A stretch of 13,650 nucleotides of DNA, from positions 1 through 13,650 of the forward strand of contig URIJ01000040.1 in the NCBI GenBank assembly GCA_900547835.1, in the 5' to 3' direction. This stretch comes from an uncultured Collinsella sp. Its GTDB lineage: Bacteria > Actinomycetota > Coriobacteriia > Coriobacteriales > Coriobacteriaceae. The translations under genes and the position numbers were made by a program. Positions 1-6,757 of this stretch are shown here, piece by piece (the stretch's first letter is position 1; every line of letters starts with the position of its first letter). Under the pieces are notes generated by a model. That model searched no databases, was not told where the DNA came from, and saw nothing but the letters and a program-made list of their open reading frames with translations.

Positions 1-332
1 TGGGCGAGGTCTCGGGCGTCGTTCCCGACTTGCTGCTCGACGCTTGGCGCTGGGCGGCAGATAAAAAGCCCATCACCGAGGGTGCAGAGCTTATCGTGGA
101 GCCCGTTGAGGCCGTGACACATTGCGAGGCGTGCGGCCGCGACTATGCGACAGTCGAGCACGGCAAGACCTGTCCCCATTGCGGTAGCGGCGATACCTAT
201 CTGCTCCAGGGCCAAGAGGTCATGATCAAGCAGATCGAGACCCCCGATGAGGACCCGGCAGACGCTGCTCCTGACGGCCTCTCCGACGCCCCCGATGCTG
301 TCGACGCCGCCAACCCTCTCCACATCGCCTAG
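1..332 (+). CDS. hypA: Hydrogenase maturation nickel metallochaperone HypA (3' part, truncated by window edge)
   Basis: HypA delivers nickel to the large subunit of [NiFe] hydrogenases together with HypB. The reading frame is open from base 3, so the N-terminus with the nickel-binding Met-His lies outside the window. Visible are the family core G-E-V-S-G-V-V-P-D-L-L, then a zinc ribbon with two Cys-x2-Cys pairs (CEAC and CPHC, 12 residues apart), and the closing G-x-E-x-x-I-K-x-I-E strand. About 25 Asp/Ala/Pro-rich residues follow this strand; most HypA proteins end near it, so this tail is an extension. The stop is TAG at 330-332. No hydrogenase structural gene is in view, so any operon lies upstream. 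The family call rests on the zinc ribbon plus the flanking strands and is fairly secure. Confidence 0.85.
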   Translation, partial: GEVSGVVPDLLLDAWRWAADKKPITEGAELIVEPVEAVTHCEACGRDYATVEHGKTCPHCGSGDTYLLQGQEVMIKQIETPDEDPADAAPDGLSDAPDAVDAANPLHIA

Positions 333-336
333 CCCC

Positions 337-392
337 TAGTCGTTGGGGACGTTCTTGTTTGACTAGTCGTTTAAGAACGTCCTCAACGACTA
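337..392. repeat. 20-bp inverted repeat after hypA, possible terminator or REP-like element
   Basis: Left arm 337-356 and right arm 373-392 are reverse complements with one mismatch (G against T, a wobble pair in RNA) and a 16-nt loop that itself holds ACTAGT. The stem begins TAGTCGTTG and ends with CAACGACTA. It lies 4 bp after the hypA stop, so it could end hypA transcription. No T-run follows either arm, so it is not a classical intrinsic terminator. The size and symmetry fit a dispersed palindromic repeat as well. Confidence 0.6.
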
Positions 393-610
393 CTTGCGCT
401 AGAGCATAAGTCATACAATTAGTCAAGTTATGTCTGTTTAAACAAAATAGCGGCACGCAGGCGCATTGGGATTAACCTAAAAGCGGCATTAATGAACAGC
501 GTGTCTGTATATATCTGTGAAAGTAATTGGCAAATCACGTTTTAGTAGGCAATGAGCTGTAAATCAGCAACGTAATCAATTTGTAACAAACTTAGACGTT
601 TAAACAAATA

Positions 611-625
611 ATGCAACCGTTTGCG
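611..625. promoter_or_regulatory. LacI/CcpA-type operator-like site (cre-like) upstream of manX
   Basis: The site reads ATGCAACCGTTTGCG. It contains a dyad GCAA-CCGT-TTGC centred on CG, as in LacI-family operators, and agrees with the relaxed catabolite-responsive-element pattern WTGNAANCGNWNNCW at every defined position except the last. It sits about 85-100 bp before the manX start and just upstream of the -10 candidate at 634-640, where a bound protein would block RNA polymerase. Which regulator binds is unknown; CcpA is not guaranteed in this lineage. Confidence 0.4.
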
Positions 626-633
626 AATTTAGC

Positions 634-662
634 TATAAATCCACAAGACGAACAGCTATACT
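634..662 (+). promoter_or_regulatory. Candidate -10 elements for the man operon
   Basis: Two -10-like hexamers occur, TATAAA at 634-639 and TATACT at 657-662. Neither has a good -35 at 17 bp: the position for the first is ATGCAA, inside the operator-like dyad. The 333-706 gap is AT-richer than the genes around it and also contains the palindromes TGTTTAAACA (435-444), GTTTAAAC (598-605) and TTTGTAACAAA (580-590). No small gene is evident in it. Confidence 0.35.
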
Positions 663-709
663 CCTTTATTGTCGTGTAGGAAATACGTAGACAAAAAGGA
701 GGTTATGTG

Positions 710-1699
710 ATGGTAAGTATTGTTCTTGCTAGCCACGGGGACTTGGCAGCTGGAATCAAGCAGACGGGCTCGATGGTCTTTGGCGATCAGCCGTCTGTTG
801 CCGTGGTCTCGCTCGAGCCGAGCATGGGCCCCGACGACTTCCGTGCCAAGGTCGAGGAAGCAGTCGCTTCCTTCGAGGACCAGGAGCAGGTGCTCTTCCT
901 CGTTGATCTGTGGGGCGGCACGCCGTTCAACCAGATCAGCGGGCTCATCGAGGGCCACGATTCCTGGGCTATCGTCACCGGTGTCAACCTGCCTATGCTC
1001 ATCGAGGCATATTCGCAGCGCTTTGACGCAAAGAACACTGCACATGCGATCGCAAAACATCTCGTGACTGAGGCTAAGGCCGGCGTGCGCGTCAAGCCCG
1101 AGTCTCTGGAGCCCGAGGAGAAGAAGCCGGCTGCGGCCGCCGCTGCTCCTGCAGGCGCCATCCCTCCGGGAACGGTCATCGGCGATGGGCACATCAAGAT
1201 CGCCCACGTCCGTATCGACACCCGTCTGCTGCATGGTCAGGTGGCCACCACGTGGACCAAGCAGATCAACCCCAACCGCATCATCGTGGTTTCCGACGGC
1301 GTTGCTCACGACGAGCTCCGCAAGACCATGATCGAGCAGGCTGCCCCTCCGGGAGTCCATGCCAACGTCGTGCCCATCAAGAAGATGGCCGAGGTCGTCA
1401 AGGACACGCGCTTTGGTGACACCAAGGCCATGCTGCTCTTCGAGAACCCGCAGGATCTGCTCAAGGCCATCGAGGCCGGCGTCGACATCAAGGAAGTCAA
1501 CATCGGTTCCATGGCTCACTCCAAGGGCAAGGTCGTCGTCACCAACGCCGTCGCTATGGGCGATGACGACGTCAAGACTCTCGAGGCCCTCAAGGCCAAG
1601 GGCGTCAAGTTCGAGGTCCGCAAGGTTCCTTCGGATTCCTCCGAGGATCTCGACGCCATGTTGAAGAAAGCTAAGGCCGAACTGGCCGCTCAAGCATAG
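710..1699 (+). CDS. manX: PTS mannose/glucose family EIIAB component (ManX)
   Basis: This is the cytoplasmic phosphoryl-transfer subunit of a mannose-family PTS: HPr-P phosphorylates IIA, IIA passes the phosphate to IIB, and IIB phosphorylates sugar held by IIC-IID. The IIA domain (about 1-135) opens with S-H-G and has the phospho-acceptor His9; V-D-L-W-G-G-T-P-F-N is the family hallmark. A charged, Ala/Pro-rich linker (about 140-160) leads to IIB, whose R-I-D-T-R-L-L-H-G-Q-V carries the acceptor His175. These positions match E. coli ManX closely. ATG 710 is chosen over GTG 707 because AAGGAGG at 696-702 then lies 7 nt away. It is first in an operon with IIC, IID and DUF956, spaced by 18 bp from manY. 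The sugar cannot be told from sequence alone; glucose and mannose are the usual substrates of this type. Confidence 0.95.
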   Translation: MVSIVLASHGDLAAGIKQTGSMVFGDQPSVAVVSLEPSMGPDDFRAKVEEAVASFEDQEQVLFLVDLWGGTPFNQISGLIEGHDSWAIVTGVNLPMLIEAYSQRFDAKNTAHAIAKHLVTEAKAGVRVKPESLEPEEKKPAAAAAAPAGAIPPGTVIGDGHIKIAHVRIDTRLLHGQVATTWTKQINPNRIIVVSDGVAHDELRKTMIEQAAPPGVHANVVPIKKMAEVVKDTRFGDTKAMLLFENPQDLLKAIEAGVDIKEVNIGSMAHSKGKVVVTNAVAMGDDDVKTLEALKAKGVKFEVRKVPSDSSEDLDAMLKKAKAELAAQA

Positions 1700-1717
1700 T
1701 AAAGGAGGGTCCGATAC

Positions 1718-2536
1718 ATGTCTGCAATCACTATTCTGCTTGTTGCGATTGTCGCGTTGCTTGCCGGTATGGAAGGCATTCTGGATGAGTTCCAGTTCCA
1801 TCAGCCGCTCGTGGCATGCACGCTTATCGGTCTCGTAACCGGTCACCTTCAGGAGGGCATCCTCCTGGGCGGTTCGCTCCAGATGATGGCCCTTGGCTGG
1901 GCTAACGTCGGCGCCGCTGTCGCGCCTGACGCCGCTCTGGCCTCGGTCGCTTCTTCGATCATCATGGTGCTCGCCCTCAACGGTGGCGCCACCGATTCGG
2001 CCAAGGCCGTTACCGCCGCCATCGCCGTCGCCGTCCCGCTGTCGGTCGCTGGTCTGTTCCTGACCATGATCTGCCGTACCATTGCTACCGCTATCGCTCA
2101 CGCCATGGACGGTTGCGCCGAGAAGGGCGACTTCTCCGGCATCGAGCGCTGGCAGTACGCTGCCATCCTCATGCAGGGCCTTCGTATCGCCATCCCGGCA
2201 GTACTTCTGTGCATCATCCCGGCCGAGGCCGTTACCAACGCGCTTAACGCTATGCCCGATTGGCTGTCCGGCGGCATGGCTGTCGGCGGCGGCATGGTCG
2301 CTTCCGTCGGTTACGCCATGGTCATCAACATGATGGCCACCAAGGAGACCTGGCCGTTCTTCATCCTCGGCTTTGTCCTTGCTGCCATCCCTCAGCTCAC
2401 GCTGATCGCCCTTGGCCTCATCGGCATCTCCCTTGCCCTCATCTACCTTGGCCTTAAGGATCTGGCCAAGCAGGGTGGCGGCATGGGCGGTGGCTCCGGC
2501 GACCCGCTCGGCGACATTCTGAACGATTACGAGTAG
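1718..2536 (+). CDS. manY: PTS mannose/glucose family EIIC membrane component (ManY)
   Basis: This is a membrane subunit that, with IID, forms the sugar channel of the mannose-family PTS. The 272-residue protein is almost wholly hydrophobic, with several transmembrane stretches. It begins with a membrane segment followed by D-E-F-Q-F-H-Q-P-L-V, the conserved early IIC motif, then G-L-V-T-G and the G-G-S-L-Q-M-M-A-L-G-W-A-N-V-G-A-A stretch typical of the family. The C-terminus is Gly-rich and ends D-Y-E. AAAGGAGGG at 1700-1708 precedes the ATG, an optimal site. It is 18 bp after manX and its stop overlaps the ribosome site of manZ, so translation of the three subunits is probably coupled. Confidence 0.95.
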   Translation: MSAITILLVAIVALLAGMEGILDEFQFHQPLVACTLIGLVTGHLQEGILLGGSLQMMALGWANVGAAVAPDAALASVASSIIMVLALNGGATDSAKAVTAAIAVAVPLSVAGLFLTMICRTIATAIAHAMDGCAEKGDFSGIERWQYAAILMQGLRIAIPAVLLCIIPAEAVTNALNAMPDWLSGGMAVGGGMVASVGYAMVINMMATKETWPFFILGFVLAAIPQLTLIALGLIGISLALIYLGLKDLAKQGGGMGGGSGDPLGDILNDYE

Positions 2537-2552
2537 GAGGGGAGTGATACAT

Positions 2553-3473
2553 ATGGCAGAGAACAAGATTCAGCTCACCAAGGCTGACCGTAAGAAGGTT
2601 TGCTTCCGTCATCAGTTCCTTCAGGGCTCGTGGAACTACGAGCGTATGCAGAACGGCGGCTGGTGCTTCGCAATGATCCCTGCGATCAAGAAGCTCTACA
2701 CCAGCAAGGATGACCAGATTGCCGCTCTTAAGCGCCACCTGGAGTTCTATAACACCCACCCCTATGTTTCCGCCCCCGTCATTGGCGTTACCCTCGCCCT
2801 CGAGGAGGAGCGCGCCAACGGTGCTCCGATTGACGACGTCGCCATTCAGGGCGTCAAGGTCGGTATGATGGGCCCGCTCGCCGGCGTCGGTGACCCCGTC
2901 TTCTGGTTCACCCTTCGCCCGATTCTGGGCGCTCTGGGCGCTTCCCTGGCCATGTCCGGCAGCATCGTCGGTCCGCTGCTGTTCTTCTTCGCGTGGAACA
3001 TCATCCGTTACGCTTTCCTGTGGTACACGCAGGAGTTTGGCTACAAGGTCGGCTCCTCCATCGCCAAGGACCTCTCCGGCGGTCTGATGGGCAAGGTCAC
3101 CGAGGGCGCTTCCATCCTGGGTATGTTCATCATCGGCGCCCTGGTCGAGCGCTGGGTGTCCATTTCCTTCACCCCGATCGTCTCCACGGTCAAGCAGTCT
3201 GCTGGCGCCTTTATCGACTGGGCTAGCCTGCCCTCCGGTTCCGAGGGTATCAAGGAAGCGCTGACGATGTACAACTCCGTCGGTGCTACCGCCCTTGATC
3301 AGATGAAGGTCACCACGCTTCAGGCCAACCTCGATCAGCTCATCCCCGGCCTTGCCGCCGTGTGCCTGACCCTGCTGGTCTGCAAGCTCCTCAAGAAGAA
3401 GGTCAGCCCGATCGTCATCATCCTGGCTCTCTTCGCCGTCGGCATCATCGGTCGCTTCTGCGGCTTCATGTAA
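2553..3473 (+). CDS. manZ: PTS mannose/glucose family EIID membrane component (ManZ)
   Basis: This is the second membrane subunit of the sugar channel, 306 residues. The N-terminal part is cytoplasmic and shows the family pattern F-x-x-Q-x-x-W-N-Y-E-R-M-Q-N-G-G-W, followed by K-V-G-M-M-G-P-L-A-G-V-G-D-P-V-F-W, the most conserved IID motif. A membrane segment near the C-terminus ends G-R-F-C-G-F-M, close to the usual end of the family. ATG 2553 is preferred to GTG 2544: the AGGAGGGGAG run at 2535-2544 lies too near the GTG but at a workable distance from the ATG. It is adjacent to manY (16 bp between stop and start), consistent with a single transcript. Confidence 0.94.
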   Translation: MAENKIQLTKADRKKVCFRHQFLQGSWNYERMQNGGWCFAMIPAIKKLYTSKDDQIAALKRHLEFYNTHPYVSAPVIGVTLALEEERANGAPIDDVAIQGVKVGMMGPLAGVGDPVFWFTLRPILGALGASLAMSGSIVGPLLFFFAWNIIRYAFLWYTQEFGYKVGSSIAKDLSGGLMGKVTEGASILGMFIIGALVERWVSISFTPIVSTVKQSAGAFIDWASLPSGSEGIKEALTMYNSVGATALDQMKVTTLQANLDQLIPGLAAVCLTLLVCKLLKKKVSPIVIILALFAVGIIGRFCGFM

Positions 3474-3529
3474 GCACGCTTCGGCTTAAGACCGAGAGTT
3501 GCTAGGCAAGGGCTTTTGAGCCATTGAAA

Positions 3530-3576
3530 CGGACCGCACCCGGTGGGTACACTGGATGCGGTCCGATTGTTATTAT
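3530..3576 (+). terminator. Strong hairpin between manZ and manO (leaky terminator or processing site)
   Basis: Arms 3530-3538 (CGGACCGCA) and 3557-3565 (TGCGGTCCG) are perfectly complementary. Inside them CCGGTG (3540-3545) pairs with CACTGG (3550-3555), with one G-T wobble, around a GGTA tetraloop; only one C/A mismatch interrupts the two stems. The tail ATTGTTATTATT is U-rich. This is a good intrinsic terminator, yet it lies only about 30 bp before the start of manO with no obvious separate promoter in between, so partial read-through is implied. Confidence 0.7.
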
Positions 3577-3593
3577 TGGAGGGCGAGGCGCGT

Positions 3594-3992
3594 ATGGCGC
3601 AATCTCAGAACAGCACGGTCGATCTGGCAACGCCGGCAACCTGCCTGATGGGGCTTACCAGCCACGGTAACGTGATGGTGGGCAATAAGGCGTTCGAGTA
3701 CTATAACGAGCGCAATCCCGAGGATTATATTCAAATCCCGTGGGACGAGGTCGACTATATTGCCGCCGAGGTTTTGCGCGGCACCAAGAAGATTACGCGT
3801 TTTGCCATCTTCACCAAGGACAACGGTCACTTTACGTTTTCGACGCGCGACGACAAAGAGACGCTTCGCGCGGTCCGCAAGTACGTCGACGAGGATAAGC
3901 TCGTGCGTTCGCCCGACTTTATCGACGTAACGACCAAGGGCGCCAAGAGCATCCCTGCTGCCATCAAAAGCCTCTTTCACAAAGGCGACTAG
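3594..3992 (+). CDS. manO: DUF956 family protein, PTS-associated (ManO)
   Basis: DUF956 proteins are small soluble proteins encoded at the end of mannose-type PTS operons in Firmicutes and Coriobacteria; they are thought to modulate expression or activity of the transporter, but the mechanism is not settled. This 132-residue protein shows the expected M-x-L-T-S-H-G-N-V-M-V-G-N-K-A-F-E-Y-Y-N opening, then I-P-W-D-E-V-D-Y-I-A-A-E-V and F-T-K-D-N-G-H-F-T-F-S-T. No signal peptide or membrane segment is seen. ATG 3594 is chosen because GGAGG at 3578-3582 precedes it; an upstream in-frame GTG at 3543 would put coding sequence through the hairpin. Context (same strand, directly after manZ) supports the call. 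Confidence 0.85.
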   Translation: MAQSQNSTVDLATPATCLMGLTSHGNVMVGNKAFEYYNERNPEDYIQIPWDEVDYIAAEVLRGTKKITRFAIFTKDNGHFTFSTRDDKETLRAVRKYVDEDKLVRSPDFIDVTTKGAKSIPAAIKSLFHKGD

Positions 3993-4010
3993 TCGTCTGC
4001 GATAGATGGC

Positions 4011-4060
4011 GGAAAATGCATCCCGGAATTCGTTCTCATTCCGGGATGCATTTTCCTTTT
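4011..4060. terminator. Bidirectional intrinsic terminator after manO
   Basis: A perfect 19-bp stem (4011-4029 with 4038-4056) encloses an 8-nt loop and is flanked by A-rich sequence on the left arm and TTTT (4057-4060) on the right. It starts 19 bp past the manO stop, so it ends the man operon; the AAAA in the left arm gives a weaker U-run for the opposite strand. The following 4061-4237 holds no gene, only the 10-bp palindrome GGAAATTTCC at 4073-4082. Confidence 0.9.
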
Positions 4061-4237
4061 GAGCGCCAGTTGGGAAATTTCCTTTTCATGTGGTTAGAGG
4101 AAACTCCATCCCATTTTTTCGCTTTATTCTTTCCGATATTGAGGATTATCTACGGCGACAATTCGCTATAAAGCCTTCTTGATGAGTGGACATGCGCTAC
4201 ATGGCAAAGGGGCAAATCTGCTACACTAGTACAACAT

Positions 4238-4313
4238 GCCTCCGTAGCTCAGGGGATAGAGCACCGCTCTCCTAAAGCGGGTGTCGACGGTTCGAATCCG
4301 CCCGGGGGCACCA
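4238..4313 (+). tRNA. tRNA-Arg(CCT), with encoded CCA
   Basis: A full cloverleaf can be drawn. Acceptor GCCTCCG (4238-4244) pairs with CGGGGGC (4303-4309), followed by discriminator A and CCA. The D arm is GCTC/GAGC, the anticodon stem CCGCT/AGCGG, and the loop CTCCTAA gives anticodon CCT (4271-4273), which reads AGG arginine codons. The T loop is TTCGAAT. The T stem GACGG/CCGCC has one A-C mismatch at its second pair. TACACT at 4222-4227 is a likely -10, though no good -35 is seen. Confidence 0.95.
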
Positions 4314-4322
4314 GGGAATATG

Positions 4323-4350
4323 ACGGCGTCGCGGGAGCGGCGCCGTTTCT
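4323..4350 (+). terminator. Probable terminator after tRNA-Arg
   Basis: ACGGCG (4323-4328) pairs with CGCCGT (4341-4346) around a GC-rich loop, and TTTCT follows directly with GGTTT after it. It lies 10 bp past the tRNA 3' end, where a tRNA transcript would be expected to stop. Confidence 0.5.
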
Positions 4351-4402
4351 GGTTTGCGGGGGCCGCCGTGCTGCTCGCCCGTGGGGGACTGGCATCTGTT
4401 TC

Positions 4403-5632
4403 CTAGAGTGCGCTGCGGTAAATCTTTCTCGCGTTGTCCAGCGTGAGCTTCCTGAAGCTGCCGAAGAGCTCTCCGCGGTTGATCTTGAGGCCCGGAATCA
4501 TCTTTTCGATATCGTCCTCGGTGACTCCGAACTCCGATAGCGCGCGCGGCATTCCCAGCGAGACGAAGAAATCCTGCAGCTCGTCGATGGTCGCTTCGAC
4601 CGCGTACTCGATTGCCTGCTCGGGGGTTACCTCCACATCGAGCTCGTCCGCGTCCGAATCGACGGGTTCGACGCCAAAGGCCTGGGCGCTGAACTCCAGG
4701 AAGCGCTCGGGGTGCTCTCGCCATGCGTAGCGCAACCAGGCGGGGAAGATGACGGCGAGGCCGGCGTCGTGCGTGATCTTGGTGTCCAGTGCGGACAGCT
4801 CGTGCTCAAGGACGTGGCAGGTCCAATCGCCGTCGCGCAGGCCGGGGACACCCAGGCCGCAGCCGGCGAGGCCGTTATGGGCGAGCGTACCCACCCACAT
4901 GATCTCGGCGCGGGCGTCGTAGTCATCTGGGTTCTCCATCACCTTGGACGCCGCCTCCATCGCAGCGCGCACTGGCCCGCAGGCGCTGTTGTCGGTTACG
5001 CCCACGGCGGGCTCGCCGGAGAAGAGTCGCTCCATGTATGGGCGATCATGTCGGTCACTCCCGCGGCGGTCTGGTAGGCGGGCAGGGTGAAGGTCAGTTC
5101 CGGGTCGAGGAAGGCGATGGCCGGGCGGTTGAGGTCCGTGTTAATGCCGCATTTGAGGTGCTCCTCGTCGTTGCTGATAACGCAGGAGTTAGAGGCCTCG
5201 GACCCGATGCGGGGATGGTCGCCACGCAGGCGACGTCGATGCGGTCGGCGGGAACGGCGCGCTTGCGGAAGAAGTCCCATACGTCGCCGTCGTATACCGC
5301 CCCCAGCGCGATGGCCTTCGCGCAGTCCATGGCTGAGCCGCCGCCCACGGGCAGGATGATGTCGACGTCGTTTTCCCGTGCGAGCTCGACGCCTTCTCGC
5401 ACCAAGCCTATTTCGGGGTTTGGACGCACCCCTCTAAGCTCGATGTGCTCCACGCCCGCGGCGTCGAGCGATGCCTTCACGTGGCCGAGCGTTCCGCAGC
5501 GGACTACGGAACCCTTGCCGTAGACAATGAGCGCTCAGCGGTAGCCGGAGGCGGACAGAGTCCCCCAACCTTGTCGGTCGCTTTTCGCCCAAAGACAAAG
5601 CGGGTGGGGGAGTAGAAGGAGAAATCGTTCAT
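4403..5632 (-). pseudogene. Iron-containing alcohol dehydrogenase (butanol-dehydrogenase type), multiply frameshifted
   Basis: An intact gene would encode an NAD(P)H-dependent group III alcohol dehydrogenase of about 400 residues. It starts at ATG 5632-5630 (M-N-D-F-S-F-Y-S-P-T-R-F-V-F-G), with a GGAG upstream. Clear family parts follow in different frames: V-Y-G-K-G-S-V, L-P-V-G-G-G-S-A-M-D-C-A-K-A (nucleotide binding), the A-S-G-S-E-A-S-N-S block, T-A-A-G-V-T-D-M-I-A-H-T, and C-H-V-L-E-H-E-L-S with I-T-H-D-A-G-L-A (metal ligands). Lesions seen: one extra C in the run at 5562-5566, a further shift between about 5545 and 5558, an in-frame stop at 5535-5537, a one-base loss near 5202 and another near 5036. 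The C-terminal 211 codons (4403-5035) remain open. With at least five lesions this is a true pseudogene. It faces the tRNA gene and has no intact neighbour. Confidence 0.85.
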
Positions 5633-5890
5633 GGAGCTCCAATCTGGCGTTTCGCCCTACATGCGCGGAGGAGTTTTTCGGGCGCATCGCCTGCGTTCGC
5701 GTCGCAATCTCGGCGGCGCGGTGCGGTCCGTGGATTCCATCGTATCGCCCGCGGCACCCCTTACCGACGATTGAGGCGAGTCTGCATTTCGCGGCGCGAC
5801 GTCCACCTGGCGGACGATATCCGTTCGCGACACGTGGCCGTCCCGGTCGCAATAGCGTATGCGCACCGGGTTGCCGAGATGGGCCTGCGA

Positions 5891-6019
5891 CCCCTTCTCC
5901 TGATGCGAGCGCGCGAGACGGGCGAGCAGCGGCGCGAGCACCTGCTCGACCGTCTCCTCCCGATACCACGCCGCCACGGGCAACCCGTTCACGTCAAACC
6001 CGTACGTTCGCCATGCCAT
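5891..6019 (-). pseudogene. Possible N-terminal remnant of a nucleoside/sugar kinase-like P-loop protein
   Basis: From an ATG at 6019-6017 a stretch of about 43 codons reads M-A-W-R-T-Y-G-F-D-V-N-G-L-P-V, then Y-R-E-E-T-V-E-Q-V-L-A-P-L-L-A-R-L. This resembles the region in front of the Walker A loop of the uridine-kinase-like family often annotated as nucleoside/nucleotide kinase or fructose transport system kinase. The expected F-L-A-x-P-P-G-x-G-K-S-T does not follow; the frame continues into unrelated sequence that vaguely recalls a WYL-type strand (R-I-R-Y-C-D-R-D-G). A ribosome site is weak. The match is from memory of the family pattern and could be chance in GC-rich DNA. Confidence 0.3.
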
Positions 6020-6353
6020 TCGCCTCGCCGCCTTCGCCGAACGAAACCGCGTATCCAGACCGCCGGTCCCCCACCCAGCACTTCGACGAGCCTTCGCGCT
6101 CACTTCTGCGGTCGGGATGCGCCCGCGAGGCGCTCGGCAGGCAGCGCCATTTCCGCTCGCTGTGTCGAGCGCGAGTGTCGAGAAGTCGCCATATGCCACT
6201 CAGATGTAGCATGGAGTGCCGAAGTGCACGCGCCCGTGACGAAACACTGGCGCCAACCCGTTCCGCGCACCACCCCGCCCGTAAGGTGTGTGGCGAAAGG
6301 AGGACCAGCCGCATGAACATCCCCGAGACACAGAGCCTACCTCGATCGCATTC

Positions 6354-6503
6354 CGCACGAGCTTCTCTGACATTTCCGCCCATTACCACGTGGAGGTCCC
6401 CGTCACGGAGATCGCCTACGCATACGACTACATCAATTCCCGGCATGCCCCGCGCAGGCAGGCCACGCCGAACGATGGGCCCGCGGCTCAGCAGGACGAG
6501 TGA
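6354..6503 (+). pseudogene. Possible C-terminal remnant of a LevR-type PTS regulator (PRD domain)
   Basis: The frame encodes F-S-D-I-S-A-H-Y-H-V-E-V-P-V-T-E-I-A-Y-A-Y-D-Y-I at 6363-6434. This has the shape of the last helix pair of a PTS regulation domain, where a short hydrophobic strand, Pro and Glu-I-x-Y precede a helix, as in LevR/DgaR-like activators of mannose-family PTS operons. The frame ends at 6501-6503 after a polar tail. Nothing recognisable of the rest of such a regulator is present. A strong ribosome site (AAAGGAGG at 6296-6303) with ATG 6313 lies just before it, but in another frame. The call is tentative. Confidence 0.3.
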
Positions 6504-6540
6504 CGCGCCTCGCAAGCAAAGGAAGGAAGCCAACATCACA

Positions 6541-6690
6541 CGAGCATCATCGATCGCTGCGTGCAAGGCGGCGGGCCTCACCGTGTTCGCCAAGCGCGAG
6601 GAGCGTTTTGGTTTTTCGCAAGCAAATGCGGACGAAATCAGCGACCAGATTCCCGATACGCTCAAACATGCAGGGCCCCTATGTGTTTAA
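6541..6690 (+). pseudogene. C-terminal remnant of a HAD-family hydrolase
   Basis: The frame reads S-S-I-A-A-C-K-A-A-G-L-T-V-F-A-K-R-E-E-R-F-G-F-S and then A-D-E-I-S-D-Q-I-P-D. This follows the HAD pattern in which an E-D-S motif is followed by x-x-A-A-x-A-A-G-M/L-x-V, the remainder of a phosphoglucomutase-like hydrolase, ending with an ADxIxD segment. The acidic residues of the motif are absent (R-A-S-S). The same frame is open from ATG 6313, which has a good ribosome site, but the intervening 6313-6540 does not look like a HAD core; an internal deletion or rearrangement would explain it. Stop at 6688-6690. Confidence 0.35.
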
Positions 6691-6716
6691 CCTCATTTTT
6701 CCGTGTGCGGTAGAAT
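6688..6716 (+). promoter_or_regulatory. Candidate promoter of the GntR regulator gene
   Basis: TTAACC (6688-6693) and TAGAAT (6711-6716) are spaced by 17 bp, with T-rich sequence between. This places a start site near 6723, about 35 bp before the GTG start. Confidence 0.45.
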
Positions 6717-6757
6717 GGAGTCGTTGAGATCGCGAACGCCTTAAAGGGAGAGTTTTT

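Noticed and set aside
527..543. Sigma-54 promoter upstream of manX (TTGGCA present).
   Set aside because: The -12 TTGC element is missing at the required distance, and no intact sigma-54 activator is in the window.
656..2566. Very long open frame on the minus strand opposite manX and manY (636 codons).
   Set aside because: It is the antisense shadow of GC-rich coding DNA; its product is a low-complexity Asp/Gly/His-rich string with no known fold, while the plus strand has clear PTS domains and ribosome sites.
5994..6665. Minus-strand open frame of 223 codons in the graveyard region.
   Set aside because: The translation is rich in Arg, Ser and Ala with no family motif, lacks a convincing ribosome site, and overlaps fragments on the other strand.
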